Positions 1 to 11,275 of a stretch of DNA of 54,484 nt are shown here, one piece after another. Under the pieces are notes generated by a model. It worked only from the letters and a program-made list of their open reading frames with translations, had not been told where the DNA came from and ran no database searches. This stretch comes from Poteriospumella lacustris (Eukaryota > Sar > Chrysophyceae > Chromulinales > Dinobryaceae), in NCBI GenBank assembly GCA_008000375.1, contig SMOI01000218.1:1-54484 (forward strand), read 5' to 3'. Position 1 is the first letter of the stretch. The number at the start of each line of letters is the position of its first letter. The position numbers were made by a program, and so were the translations under genes.

Positions 1-493
1 CTGCGTGAAATTTCTCAGGTTTGACATTCCCACTTTCCACATTTTGACCTCGTTTTTCCCTGTGTAACCCTGAAATTTCCCCAAAAACTCCAGATCCGAA
101 AAAATGTGGACCCGACATTCCACTTGTGTAACCCGCCCCTTAAAATGGCAGTGCAAGGTATCCTGGCAATGAATCCGGCAGATTTTGTGGATGTCGAAGA
201 TTGTCCTCTTTCCGAAAATGAGAAATAAGATTTCATCAAGGATCAGCAGGCTCTTGTCGAAATTGATAAGGTCAGTGATGTTGAGCAGTTTCGATCTTTA
301 ATTGGTGGATTAAAGCAAGATTTCGGTGGTGGAGAGCTGGTAGAGCTGCTTTTTGACAAGCTTCTTGTGGCGAACAAAGGATTGGGCAGATTCACATATT
401 CGAGATGATTGCAGTAAAAATTTACCACCTACTCTTCTGAAGAGGTTGGGCCATTTGACTAAATATATGCGACAAGAGTGACAGAGCTCCCTG
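1..493. other. no gene recognised
   Basis: Moderate-GC host DNA. Short open frames exist on both strands, but none has a recognisable motif or plausible composition. Confidence 0.4.
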
Positions 494-1105
494 GTGCGGG
501 GCGGGTGGGGTGCTCACCATTGCGGCCGCGAGCACTTTCCAAATCGTGCGCAGCGTCTGGACGTTAAGAAGGGGAATAGTCGCATCCAACATGGGATGTA
601 CCCGAAGAAGATACCATCGTCGAGGAGTTTTTTGTCCATCGTCCCCGCAATGAATCCAGCCGACCAACGGGGTACCACATGGACACGCAAACGTCGGAGC
701 GTAGGTGCATACGGCATGCGGTACTCTTGCACGTGTGTACAGGGGCGATCCCAAGGTCTTCCATGCCAGCTCGTCTGGGCCGTTGCACAGAAGCAGAAAC
801 GAGCACAGATGATGTTTAACAGTATGGACAGTTTGGTTCATAAATCCCCAAAGTACTTACCTCTGCAGCTTGCATTTAAAGCAAGAATTAATTCAGCCTG
901 GGGCCTTTCCGAGGCCATGACCCAGCCTAACATGGGGGGACCACCAGAGAAGAATATCTCCAAGTCCCTGCTGGGGAAACGAAGCATCACAAATGTTATA
1001 GATTTGTGTAACTCATCTACAGATGACGATGATAAGGAGGAGGCGTCAGACGATAACAGCAATGAGGCGTCAGACAATGTTGCAGAAATAGAGACGCTAG
1101 TGTGA
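494..1105 (+). CDS. possible hypothetical protein, acidic C-terminus
   Basis: An open frame of 203 codons. Its last third is rich in Asp, Glu and Ser (a DDDD run followed by EEASDDNSNEASD), a composition typical of disordered acidic tails of nuclear proteins. The first half is basic and Cys-poor and overlaps long open frames on the opposite strand, so only the region from about 820 to 1105 looks protein-like. No family is recognised, and no promoter or intron signal supports it. It lies among transposon debris and may be the end of a degraded element. Confidence 0.2.
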   Translation: MRGGWGAHHCGREHFPNRAQRLDVKKGNSRIQHGMYPKKIPSSRSFLSIVPAMNPADQRGTTWTRKRRSVGAYGMRYSCTCVQGRSQGLPCQLVWAVAQKQKRAQMMFNSMDSLVHKSPKYLPLQLAFKARINSAWGLSEAMTQPNMGGPPEKNISKSLLGKRSITNVIDLCNSSTDDDDKEEASDDNSNEASDNVAEIETLV

Positions 1106-1690
1106 AAAATTCACCAAATTATCCATGAAGCAGCGCTGGGTCAATGGCTTCTTCGACGGCATCGCATGCCTGTATAAGTAAGTCGTCATTCAACGCACGC
1201 ATATTTTGAATGCCTCAGTGTTACCTTCCACCTGATGGAAGGCCAGGCAATTGCAGGTCAATCGTTCCTCTAATCCATACAATTCCGATGGTTCCGTGAC
1301 GATGCAGCAATCATCATCAGACGCGCAGTCTGAGGTCCATTTGTATGCCAAGCCAAAGCGGACAAGCTGCACACACACTTTCGCACACGGTGCAAACGGC
1401 AGACGCGCGCGTATATTCTCACTTTCGCCTGCGCACACCTGCTCTCTCACGGTATAGTCATTGGATTCACGGTTGTGGTTTTATTGCGATTCCATTTTTA
1501 ACCCCAATCTGCAAAAAAATATCCATATTCCAGTTTGAGTCGAACTGGGCAACAACAGTCATAAGTTGAAAAACGGTCAAGGTTTTCCTTGGATGTAGCT
1601 AAGGAGTTTTTTGAGTGGTTGTATATTTGCGCTTTGCGAACAAAACCCGAGCATCCACGGGCTTCGTTTCTCTGGTAGCATTTTCTTTAC
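1106..1690. other. no gene recognised
   Basis: Host DNA between a weak ORF and an inverted repeat. Nothing in it can be supported as a gene or a known repeat. Confidence 0.4.
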
Positions 1691-1975
1691 GGTAGCTTCG
1701 TCGACAAAAATGTTCGAGCGTTGAAAGAGAGCATCACTGAGCAAGAAGAAATCACCAGCGAACAAAGAAAGGTACTTTTGCGTGCATTCTTCCCCTTCTT
1801 GAGTTGTGTAAATATAGTATTACTAGAGGCTCTGGCGGTCGAAACATGGCTTGTGGTGCCGCGGAATAGAATTACACAACTCAAGAAGGGGGAAGAACGC
1901 ACGCAAAAGTACCTTCCTTTGTTCCATGGTGAAGTTTTCTTTTAGCTCTCGAACATTTCTGTCGACATAGCTACC
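1691..1975. repeat. long inverted repeat (foldback)
   Basis: The left arm (about 1691-1811) is matched by the reverse complement of the right arm (about 1871-1975), with a few substitutions and an indel of roughly 20 bases. The spacer is about 60 bp. The innermost 40 bp of each arm are nearly identical and both arm ends carry a GTCGAC. Both arms can be read as versions of the same peptide stretch (containing EQRKVLLRAFFP), so this looks like an inverted duplication of a coding fragment. A transcript would form a long hairpin. Confidence 0.75.
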
Positions 1976-2672
1976 GACTGCCTTGCGCTTTAACCCGTTG
2001 TCAATCGACTCGCTCATCGAATTGAGCCAATATCCACTTTTGGAAGGAAGCGTCCCCTAAAGCGTCAGCGGAAACTTCGGCTTTCATTTAATTGACAAGA
2101 AGAAAAAGTAGACTGAGACCAAGAGAAAGCCCGAAAAGCAGCAGCTCAGGCCGTGTACTATCAGCGACGTGAGCCTTGTCGGTTTGTCAACGAAAGCCGA
2201 ACACCGAAAGAAGCGAAACGCAGGTTGTAGAATCATGACACAGCTGATTTCATGCGCAACTCATGAACATGAATTCAAATCAGTGACCGAATAAAACATA
2301 AACTATATATGTTGTTATTTCGGTTGGCAAGCTGATAAAGATGTTGGCAGCAGATACCAACACTTTACTGGTTGGAAGTCCGCAGTCTGCACCTGTTGTT
2401 ACTGTTGATCTGTTGAATTGTGAATAAAAAACAATTCAATTAATATTACCGGACAACGGTTACAGATGAGAGGTATGAATCAATATTTGCTGACCAGTTG
2501 AAGAGACGTGTCACCGTTTTGCGGCTTCATTGCTTTTGTGTCACCTCTACTGGAAACGGAAATGGCACTTGGAGAAATTTGCCAAAAACATCCAATCGAA
2601 GCTGACGTAAGTGCTTTGTATGATGCGGCAAAGTCGTATCAGAGCGACAGTCCAGAAGCAATGAAAAACCAT
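1976..2672. other. no gene recognised
   Basis: Host DNA with stop codons in all frames at short intervals. No motif is recognised. Confidence 0.4.
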
Positions 2673-3037
2673 CAAAGTGGAGTTCAATCGTCTTCGTCAA
2701 TATTTCTATGCTCCATTGCCTCTTGTCTTGTCATTGCACCAAAGGCCACCTCGCCTTTTATTCGGATCTGTGGTGACTATTTCGAGGTCAACAAACATGT
2801 TATTATTCCTCAAGTCCCCATTCCCAACGTACAGCAAAAACTCGAGAAGATGTTGAACTTTACTGTCTTCGTCGATCTTGATTGGGTGAACTCTTTCCAC
2901 CAGTTCCGATTGTCTGACAAAACGTCATCGCTTTTGTCTGTTCAGACCCCATGGGGACTCTTCAGACCTAAGTTCATGCCTGAAGGTGTGGGCCCTGCCG
3001 CTGGTATTCTCCAGAATGCTGCTCGTGAGTTGTTCTC
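2673..3037 (+). pseudogene. Gypsy reverse transcriptase fragment
   Basis: This stretch is closely similar in DNA and protein to the reverse transcriptase of the complete Gypsy element downstream (about 23572-23950). It contains the blocks [21 protein letters not shown] (first catalytic Asp) and [14 protein letters not shown]. It has lost 12 bases that the intact copy has (between GCTCCAT and TGCCTC) and stops before the second catalytic motif, so it cannot encode an enzyme. With the LTR remnant at 3661-3997 it is probably debris of an older insertion of the same family, interrupted by a Harbinger relic. Confidence 0.9.
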
Positions 3038-3073
3038 GAATGACATTTCATTTAATATCACCTCAACTGGCCC

Positions 3074-3526
3074 TCAGTCAATTGTTTTTGCATATTGCAC
3101 AAATCTTGGTTGAATTACGTTGTGTTTTTGTCCAATTTCATCTACTGCCAAAAGGTGCTGTTGGCGGCGTATCTTTCGCACCCCGTGGCCTGCCCCGGAC
3201 AGAAATCCCTTTCGATTGCGCCATCTGGTTGTGCTTTCACGAATGGGCATTATCGGAAAATGACATCCATCAATGCATCCAAAGGCCCCTTGGAAGTGTC
3301 GTAATTTGTGCGCACTTTCTAGATCAGGTAATGTGCTGGGCTGAAGGGCATAGGTCGTCCAAAGTGCTTTGAAAAGGGCAGCAGCTACCTTACGTCGGCA
3401 GATAAGCAAGCCTTCATGAGAAATTTTCCAATATTCTCGTTGTACGCGGACGGTTTTCCCTGTGGCAATCCAGTCCAGGAACACTGCCAGCTGAACTGCA
3501 TGACATGATTCAAACCGATTCAACAT
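3074..3526 (-). pseudogene. PIF/Harbinger transposase fragment
   Basis: The minus-strand frame reads LRHFQGAFGCIDGCHFPI and then RWRNRKGFLS. This is the DDE_Tnp_4 signature of PIF/Harbinger transposases (an IDG.H block with the first catalytic Asp, followed by a Tyr/Arg-Asn-Arg-Lys-Gly motif). The segment before it (WKISHEGLLICRRKV, LRHFQG) is shared with a second relic at 14531-15372. The C-terminal catalytic residues are absent, so this is a truncated, dead copy. It sits between two pieces of an old Gypsy element. Confidence 0.75.
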
Positions 3527-3660
3527 CGAGCGCCAATCGGCCGAGCAAGTTTCCCCATGGCCGTTTCAAAAACCGGGCGTCGCTTTGCTCCGCATCCAGA
3601 ACCGGCAGTGAACCGACGCACGAATCGGTGGAAGCTCCGCTTGTGTCCGAACAGGCCCTT

Positions 3661-3997
3661 ACATCCTTTCACTCTTTCTTTGTTGAGAGAAGGTATTGAC
3701 GCTAAATGCCGATTACCTCTATATTTAGCTTATAGTTTCTTTGTTACCATCACCACACGTTCCTCTCCGGCCTCCGTCTGTGAGTTCATTGTGGTTGATG
3801 GTTCTTCTATCACCTGATATGTAAACACAACTATTTAACCTATCCTCTGCTTCTACTCGGCTGGTTATCACTTCAGTGCTCCTTATCGGACCTGAAGACA
3901 TTGTTAGTGAGCCGTTTTGGACACTAACTCAACCAGCCTCGTAGATCCCAGTGCTTACTTGGATCTTTTACATAGTGTTACCCTAAATAGCACCACA
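3661..3997 (+). mobile_element. 3' end and LTR remnant of an older Gypsy copy
   Basis: Bases 3697-3997 match the 311-bp LTRs of the complete element (20226-20536 and 29334-29644) with substitutions and small indels. The preceding 36 bases match the end of that element's internal region, including the purine tract GAGAGAAGG just before the LTR. This is therefore a diverged 3' LTR and not a solo LTR. The LTR begins TG and ends CA like the intact ones. Confidence 0.9.
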
Positions 3998-4438
3998 CAG
4001 CCGCCCACCCCATCGCATTATACCCACATATAACTACCCTCTTCCCCTGTACCCCCCTTCCAATCATTCACCAACTCTCAATTCCCTCCACAAAATAAGT
4101 AAAAGTAGCTCTCGAATTTCTACACTCCAGAATATTTTCACTATAAAAAATTTTATTGTCTACTACCTCTACTTTGTTGTACTTTCACAACTTCATCCAT
4201 TCTACAAATTCAAATAAATTAAATTTCCAAATCTTGATCCCATAGTTTTTTGGTACCCCCTTGTGTCCTCGCAGGAATAGCCCGCTGTGATTACAGTTGC
4301 CAATCTGACTGTTTCGCTGTGATTAAAGGACTAAAATCATCACAAAATACGAGGAGTTGTTTCTATTCGAACAATTGGCGATCCATTTCGACGGACACGA
4401 AAAGATACGAGCATACACCAGCGAGGATAATCACAACC
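3998..4438. other. no gene recognised; pyrimidine-rich flank
   Basis: The first half is C/T- and A-rich low-complexity DNA following the LTR remnant. The second half has no supported feature, apart from a short stretch (about 4338-4385) that resembles 11940-11990 and may be a shared fragment of an unidentified repeat. Confidence 0.35.
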
Positions 4439-4555
4439 GACGGTAAAATACCTGGTAGCAGTTCGTCTTCGTCGCGGCCGTCGGAAGGCCGCGCTGCGCA
4501 GCGGCGGCGACGACGGCGGCCGCTGCGGAGAACTGCTACCAGGTATTTTACCGTC
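4439..4555. repeat. small foldback/MITE-like element with 25-bp perfect arms
   Basis: Bases 4439-4463 are the exact reverse complement of 4531-4555. The 67-bp centre is very GC-rich and itself partly palindromic (GCGCTGCGCAGCG). The shape is that of a tiny non-autonomous foldback element. No target duplication is evident immediately outside the arms. Confidence 0.8.
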
Positions 4556-5249
4556 CCTGCTCGACTGTAGAGAATACCTAAGTAGCTGTGCAGAACATCC
4601 CTCTGCTTCAGTCCTGCTCTTCAAACGTTAGCAACAGATGATAATGAATACAAACGTCCTGCCGACGATGGCTGGTCGCGGCGACGCACCGTTGAACGAT
4701 TCTGGTCGTCGGTGCACCGTTTAGCGATATCGTGTATTACCCGTTGTTTGCTTCCGAGATAAGCTTCTTCTATGTGATTTCGTCCAAGTTCGACGTTGGG
4801 TTAGCCACCGGATGTATGGTAGACTGCCGAAAAGGACAAATTTCGCGTTGTGTGGAATTATCTAAGTCGTCAGCGGAGAAAATTGGGTGAGAGTAGTCGA
4901 ACCAAGCGAGTTTGAGAAGCTTCATGCCTTTGTAACCAGATTGAGCAAAGGTTGCTTTGTTTTGCATTGATGTCATCGTTGCTCAGCTTTTCCATGTCTT
5001 CATCGCAAACTTCAGCTTTCAACGATTGGGGTTGGAATCTGTGCGATAATCCTCTTCTTGAGCATCAGACTCAGAATCATCGCCGGAGCTTGAATAGGAT
5101 CGTTCGTCTTCGTCTAAAACTTCGGCTACTTCGTTGGCATCCTCATTCTCACCACTGGAAACCAGCGACTGACCAAGTCTTCTGCCAATTTTAGTTGCGA
5201 TATTTTCTTCAATACATTTCCAGATAAAAACTGTGATTAAAACCGCGTT
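4556..5249. other. no gene recognised
   Basis: The minus strand of about 5000-5200 can be read as an acidic Ser/Asp/Glu-rich segment that might belong to the adjoining hAT relic, but it is broken by stops. Nothing else is recognised. Confidence 0.3.
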
Positions 5250-5620
5250 TTTGAGAGAGTATCTTGGGCAAGCTTCATGTTTGACGCATTGTCAGTAACA
5301 ATAGCGTTGACTTCAATTTGACGTGGACCGCCGTATTCCTCAATTTGTAAAATAACTGATTCAATCAATTGAATTCTCCAGTATGATACTGAAAAGAAAT
5401 GTCCTTAATGTCAAACAAGTATTCACTTCCATCTTTGGGGAATGACACGACAAAAGCGAAAATGGAACGGATATTGGTCCATCCGTCCATCATGAGACTA
5501 ATACAATCTGCTACCGGATATCGTACCAAAGAATAACGAGAGAGGGTGAATCGTACCTCGTCGCAGAAAATAGCAATCATATCAGCCCGAGACAAAGGGA
5601 GCCCAGGGTTAGGCTCTCGT
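5250..5620 (-). pseudogene. hAT-like (DUF659) transposase fragment
   Basis: On the minus strand one frame reads SLMMDGWTNIRS and, after a frameshift near 5367, the next reads VNAIVTDNASNMKLAQ. Both are characteristic of the DUF659/hAT transposase catalytic core (the DGWTN and TDNA..N blocks). The reading frame ends at a stop near 5243. The upstream part is replaced by unrelated GC-rich DNA at about 5621, so this is a truncated, frameshifted relic. Confidence 0.8.
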
Positions 5621-6330
5621 CGCCAAAGTGCATCCCGACGAGAACGACGATGCGCATCGCCAGCTGCTTGGCGTTGTCGACCGCTTGCACTAGCAGGCGC
5701 CGGGCCTGCTCGTTGAGCTTCGCCTTGACCGTCGCGTTGTCGGCGTCCAAGCGGCGGAACTGCTCCGTCGGCGCAAGAATAATAAAAGATTTGGGCTGCA
5801 GTGGCAGCACTGGACTGACCAGCTGTCGCATCAGCGCCATGCGGTCGTCTTCGCGCCCTGGTTGACGGTCTCGTAGTCAATCGTGAGGCTCTGCACGACA
5901 TCGCGGACGATGCGCAGAGCGCGCGTGATGCCTCCGCGGTGATGGCGGCCTGCTGTCTGAGGAAGAGGTGCGGCGCCACCTTCGGCTCGTCGTGAGCAGT
6001 GCTGCGTTCGAGCATTAGCACGCTGATGGCCTCGAGGGCGTGGCAGTGCTTGTGGTACACCACGTAGACGTTGAAGCGCGACTTTGTGCGCCAGAAGAAG
6101 CGGCAATCGCCAGCGGCAATCGCCGCTGCTCCAGCCCAAGGCGCGGCTGATGTCGTTGTGCGCCAGCGTGCTACCGTTTGCTGCAGCAGCGTGTCCAGAC
6201 CACTCCCATGATTGCCTCTCGAAGGCGTCTTGCAGACCCTGCAGCGCCAAAAGCTCGGGCAGCGCGAGGACCGCCATCCACTGCAAACGGTAAACCGCGG
6301 GCACGGATGTTGCTGTCCAGTTTCGTCACC
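5621..6330. other. GC-rich segment adjoining the hAT relic, not identified
   Basis: This block is clearly more GC-rich than its surroundings and has long overlapping open frames on the minus strand (for example 5831-6304). Those frames contradict each other and may reflect only composition. It begins where the hAT homology stops, suggesting a separate insertion. No domain is recognised. Confidence 0.35.
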
Positions 6331-7556
6331 TCCGCTTGCTGCTTGATCTTCTCGCTATAGTTTCGAGGATAGTACGACACCGTTAAAAACAGTACTGTCA
6401 CTGTCCGATGTGAGGCTGTACGACACTGTCAATTTGTTTGTGACATCAGCGAAACTTTTCATTTTCATGCCTTGAGGACGAACTGCAGCTGCAACAATAT
6501 TCGTAACGGCTACCGGCGGCTATGATGATGACCAAAGTCGGAAGCGGCGACCAACCGCAGCACAAGAGTCGCTCTTCACTTTTGCCTTTCCATGGCAGTC
6601 CCTGGACCACTAAGCAATTGTTTTGCAATAGAATTTAATTGATAAAAGCAAATTCGATAGGGTACTTGATAAAAGGACATTGAAAAACCCAGCTCTAGTT
6701 GAAAAATAGAGATGTAATGCTGGTCAGCACTGAAGAATTTGATCGCGTCGAAGATGATGCAATCAAACAGTTCGACAACAATTTCCGGCAACAATCGTTC
6801 CTCAATTTGTTCCATATTATGACGAAGCGCGAAGCATCTTCGGTTGGGAAAGTGACAACGACGTTGATACTTTCTCCATGGCAAGACTTCATGTTCTTTG
6901 TTTACAACTTGGGTTCGTCTTCGGTTGGCAAGTTCATAGCTTCAATTCCTCGTGTTGAGAGGTGATTCCGAAAAAGTGGAATACATGCTGTATTTCAGAA
7001 ATTCTCAACGGAATAATGCCGACCAAATCCTGCGGTTTCAAGCAGAGTGTCTTGAGCGGTTTGTCGATGGGCCTGTGGACGACTTGGAACGCTTTCAGTC
7101 CTGGATCGTTCAGGCTTTCCACAATGGAATATCTTCGGTCTGCAGCATACTATCCAACCGATCATACAATACTCTCGGAATACTTTGTTGATCCTGAAGT
7201 TGCAGACTTAAACATTATGCTACTATTCGCGAGATTGCTCAATGTTTATCGTACGGAATTTCTCAACCTTCGTCAAATTCATTCGGATGCGTAACCTCTA
7301 ATCCTCCCATTAAGTAGTCTTCAACATCATCATAGTCCTCGCCATCATCGTTTGTGATGTTGAATTCTGCTGACTCCATAGACTTTAGAGCCGCATCTCT
7401 CAAACGGCATTCTCCAATCTATCTCTTTCAGTCTCTTCATTTGGAAGATTCTTCGACTATAGGAAGTCAATTATCAACTTCGCCGACGTTGCAGTGCTGC
7501 TTCGACGGTTTTGTAGACCAAACTAATTCTTCAACGTAAGATAAGCAGCTGTGATC
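6331..7556. other. no gene recognised
   Basis: Only short open frames on both strands are visible, without recognisable motifs. It lies between two hAT relics and is probably degraded transposon sequence. Confidence 0.3.
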
Positions 7557-8800
7557 TCATGGGATTGTCGATTCCTCGTTTTGGACCAAAGTCACGTCTT
7601 TGTTTAGACGCTCTGCTGACCCTTGTCCACAAACTGCCGATGAGAATTTGATCGCTAGCTCCGCAAATAAGGGAGCAATATGAGACCAGCCTTGCCAGAA
7701 TTGAAGAATCCCGCCAGGATCTAAGACTTTGCCCGTCTGGTCAATGTAACAGGTGACCTCGCACTTTTTCAGTGGTGATCCAAATTCAGTGGAAGGAAGG
7801 AAGATGATTCCGAAAAGCAAAATACTCCTTTTTCGCTTCATTGATTCTGTGGTTTGCAATTTCAATATCGCTTTCACTGATACTCTTCGTTCCGAAGTAC
7901 TTTTTAATGACTTCTGCGATTGCCGCTGGCGCACCTTCGGGAACGTAGGTTGGTGTTCCGTTGCAATAATGTGGGACAATCATTGCTGCAGCCATAGCCA
8001 TCTTCGATACACAGTCTATTCTTCGTGCTTCAAATCGCGCTTTGATGAACTCCTTCAATCCACCAAGTACTCGCTGGTTCAAAGGCACTTTTGCAGCTTC
8101 GTCGTTTTCATGACCCGAAGCCAGTTTCAACGATTCAGCTTGTACATCGTCGAATGCTTTCGCAGCTAATGGCAGATTTGGTGTCTCAGTATCCGTAACA
8201 CCAAGTGCAATGCGTATTGGTGTTTCGACTGTCACAAATACCTTCAATTCATCCCAAAATGAGTCACAGTTCCACATTTTTCTCCGCAAGACATCGAATT
8301 CTCTTTTGACATCAGCACTCTGCGAATTCTTCCATTCTTGGATACTTGCCTTGTTTATTATTTCATTTGCATACGTTTTATCTTTAAGCAATAATTCGCA
8401 GCAAAGAACAAGAGAAAGAAATCTCGTATCAAGTAGAACTTGAAGAGCCCTCCCACCACAAGCAAGTAACTCGCCATACAAGTAAGTGTGGTTGACGAAT
8501 AGCTTCAGGACCCGAATCGCCGATTTACTTATTTCAAGGTCCCCCTTTCCAAAGAACTGAGCGACGTCTTTGTGTAGCAAGGAATAGCCATGTGTGACAC
8601 ATCGTTGGGGGAAACTCTGCTGATACGGTTGGTCTATTAATGCCAAAGTTCCCTTGCAAGCCCCATCCATGCAAGCAAGAAAGACATTTTCGATTCCAAC
8701 TCTATCTACAGCTTGACCAATATCATCAAGAAGATACCTTACATTCTTCTTTGGCACAACAGTGGCGTCCGTAGATTGTTCAAACAGCGTTCTTCCACAT
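7557..8800 (-). pseudogene. hAT-like transposase, frameshifted
   Basis: The minus-strand frame from about 8800 reads a DUF659-type block (TLFEQSTDATVVPKKN, then VGIENVFLACMDG, where the Asp is the expected catalytic position) followed by the Cys/His block RCVTHGYSLLHKDV. Near 7790-7800 the homology jumps to another frame, which carries a C-terminal hAT dimerisation-like segment (PLFAELAIKFSSAV then GQGSAERLNKD). Upstream of about 8800 the frame is also broken. The open part has no ATG at its start. It is a fairly long but inactive hAT copy, independent of the relic at 5250-5620. Confidence 0.8.
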
Positions 8801-9018
8801 CCGCTGATAGATCAACAGTGCTTGTTCTTTGAAAAGCGTGGCCCAACGTCCTTTCGTTTTTACAAACGCTTTCCTGGATAAATATCGCCGAACTTTTGTA
8901 AAATTTCGGTAATTCTACTGTTACCAACCAACACCAACTATGGAACCTCTGCTGATCCACAGCACAAAGCTGCGGATAGCAACGGATACCTTGAGCCTCA
9001 GGGTATCGGTCAAAGGTA

Positions 9019-9220
9019 CTGTGCGTTGCGTCTCATTTGACCACAAAGAGACCAACAAACTGTCGGCCGAGGGGTCGGAAGACAGCAACCAAGGTTTGAC
9101 TGTTCCCACTCAGATCTTTTGGTGTGTCGCAACGCTCTCAGTGGCACACGGGGCTGTCGGCCTAAACTTCGGCCGACACCTTCGTTGGTCTGTCGTGGTC
9201 AAATGAGACGCAACGCACAG
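9019..9220. mobile_element. MITE, copy 1 (202 bp, TA target site)
   Basis: A 202-bp sequence with terminal inverted repeats starting CTGTGCGTTGCGTCTC and ending with the reverse complement. It is flanked by TA on each side (9017-9018 and 9221-9222). A second copy at 15473-15674 differs by one base. The TA duplication suggests mobilisation by a Tc1/mariner-type transposase. The palindromic centre (TCGGCCGA blocks) can fold. Confidence 0.92.
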
Positions 9221-9222
9221 TA

Positions 9223-10205
9223 TCAGGGTATTTGGGTAAAAAAGGTATCAGGGTATCACGATGCCTTCCAACCAGGTGACCTGTGTTGGGCGGTACTCAA
9301 AATGGACCTTACAGCGAGGCACCACCAAAAAGATCGTCATGAGGTTAAGATACTTGCAGCGATTTTGGTTGAAAATTATAAGATTTCGTTGGTGCGACCT
9401 TCACAAGAAAGGATCTTACTCATGTCTCTTTAGTACATATTTGTCCTTGTGCGAAGTGTTGACACGACTATTTGTAACGGGCGAGCGGTAACCACTACTC
9501 ACAGGCATGAACCACTCCATGGTGGTTGTTGCGTCCATGAAATAGGTGTAAATCGCTACAGATAGAGAAACTGATGTGCAAGAAATGAAATGAAATTTGT
9601 GGCCAAGATGAGGATGAGAGAACTTCGCACATCTGACTTCTGATTTCCAAACAACAGGTGATATTTGCAATAGGAATGATACAGAATAAATGCTACATAC
9701 TTCGCTTTAACAGGTATTTTGAAGGAAGTATGATATCAGAAGGTAGATATATAGATGTAGAACTAATTAACGTATACAAGTATAGAAAATATAAAAACAC
9801 AAGAGGTACTCTCCAATGACGAGTACCTCGCATTGCTACAAAAATTCTGTGCAGAGGAATTGAGATCAGAAACGCAACCGAACCAAAGCAAGACCGATGC
9901 TTTGACCGATACTCTGACCAAAGCAAATCAATCTACTCCGAGGTTCAGCTTTGCAAAGGGCAAACGAACCAAGTCCGATCCGATGTCCCCGCACCAGTTG
10001 AGTGTTGCTGATAGCAAACCTAAGGTGTGCCGTACGCAAGCCTACAGGCTGTACGCACGGCTCCAGATGGGGGAGTCTGGGCGCAATGGAACCTGGGATG
10101 CCAGGCCGACGTAGCCCGGACGGAAGTACCTTAAAGCTATAAGGAAGTAAGTGAAGGTCAGCAAAATGTAAGAAAGGCAATCGCAACATAATTACCTGGT
10201 GAGAG
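9223..10205. other. no gene recognised
   Basis: Short open frames only. The plus-strand frame at about 9250-9430 contains FQPGDLC, faintly like the C-terminal region of Gypsy integrases, but this is too short to call. Confidence 0.3.
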
Positions 10206-10454
10206 TACAAAAACGCTTTATTCTATTTGAAAGGTTTCGTTGACTTTGAAGGTTTTGTTGAAATGAGTGGCAACTTTGAAGCTGACTTCTTGAATCATTT
10301 TGTGGAGGAGGCCCTTGTTGAGGAAGCAGGAGAGCCATTGCCGTTAGCACCTCCACATAATTATTCAAGAAGTCAGCTTCAAAGTTGCCACTCATTTCAA
10401 TGAAACCTTTCAAAGTCAACGAAACCTTTCAAAGCGAATAAAGCGTTATTGTAC
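10206..10454. repeat. inverted repeat, about 85-bp arms
   Basis: The left arm (10206-10295) and the reverse complement of the right arm (10373-10454) agree almost throughout, with a few mismatches and a short indel near the outer ends. The spacer is about 77 bp. The arms include GTTGACTTTGAAGG-type sequence repeated within each arm. A transcript across it would be a stable hairpin. It may be an inverted duplication of an unidentified coding fragment. Confidence 0.75.
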
Positions 10455-11049
10455 TTTTACCACTGGATGAGTTGAAACTCAAATCCATTAAGGCATGCTT
10501 GGATTATGTGTCATCCTTGAATGCTGACCAGATTGGGTGACTTTGAAAATTACACAGAGTCACAGATCTACGTTTGCGTACGACGCAGATCATAGAATCT
10601 GGCGAGGCCCCCCGCACCCCTTGCTAGATTGGGTTCAGCAAAGTCTGCGTACTGGCCGCAGAAGAAGGAACGCTTTCAAGTGGCGTTACTGCCTCTTGGT
10701 CCAATTTGAGAGTATCATTTTCCAATTTCTTGGCCTCAATTTCGGCAAATGCCTTCAAGCGAGCATCTAGCACTGTTGGAAAAGAACGGCCAGGCGACGA
10801 CATCTCCGATACATCATCCTCGCGTGAGGTTTCGTCTCGGTTTTTTTGCCTCGTAGACGGCAGACGTTAGCCGTGTAACTACTTTAGCTGAGTTGTTTTC
10901 ATTGGGGGAATAATTGTTCTCGCTGTTTCTGCCCTCTCTGCCGCACCAAATGGTGGGTGGAGGGGCAATGTTCTTCTCCCCAATGGGGATCTACGTTACA
11001 CCACATGTCGTGTGGGGGGATTAACTCTAAGAGGTTTGGCTGGCTACGG
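10455..11049. other. no gene recognised
   Basis: No supported coding or repeat feature is visible here. Confidence 0.3.
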
Positions 11050-11275
11050 GGAGAAAACAACCTGTTCAGCAAGGTGCGAACTTCTCGCGTTTCCAAAACA
11101 AACGGAACCACAACATTCCTTGCAAACCAACGATAGAAAGCAGCATTGCAGTACCTTGTTTTTATAAAGCAGAGCCAGCCAAACGATTTGTTTGGTGCCA
11201 CATAACTCAATCTTGCAACCCGATGCACTTCGAAACTACATTCATCCATGTGTGGATCAGCAATTACGATTACCG
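11050..11275 (-). pseudogene. DDE_1-like transposase fragment
   Basis: The minus strand reads VIVIADPHMDE and then CFIKTRYCNAAFYRWFAR followed by VVVPF. These match the middle of the intact transposase at 15746-17752 (FNIADAAMDD, CFTKTRACNAAFYRWFAQ, VIVPF). Only this short middle portion is recognisable, so it is a relic of the same family. Confidence 0.8.

Noticed and set aside
422-841. Minus-strand frames opposite the weak ORF at 494-1105
   Set aside because: No motif, and composition and Cys content look random; they are mutually exclusive with the plus-strand frame.
5831-6304. 157-codon minus-strand frame in GC-rich DNA
   Set aside because: Several overlapping frames of similar length exist on both strands there, a composition effect. 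No domain can be seen in any of them.
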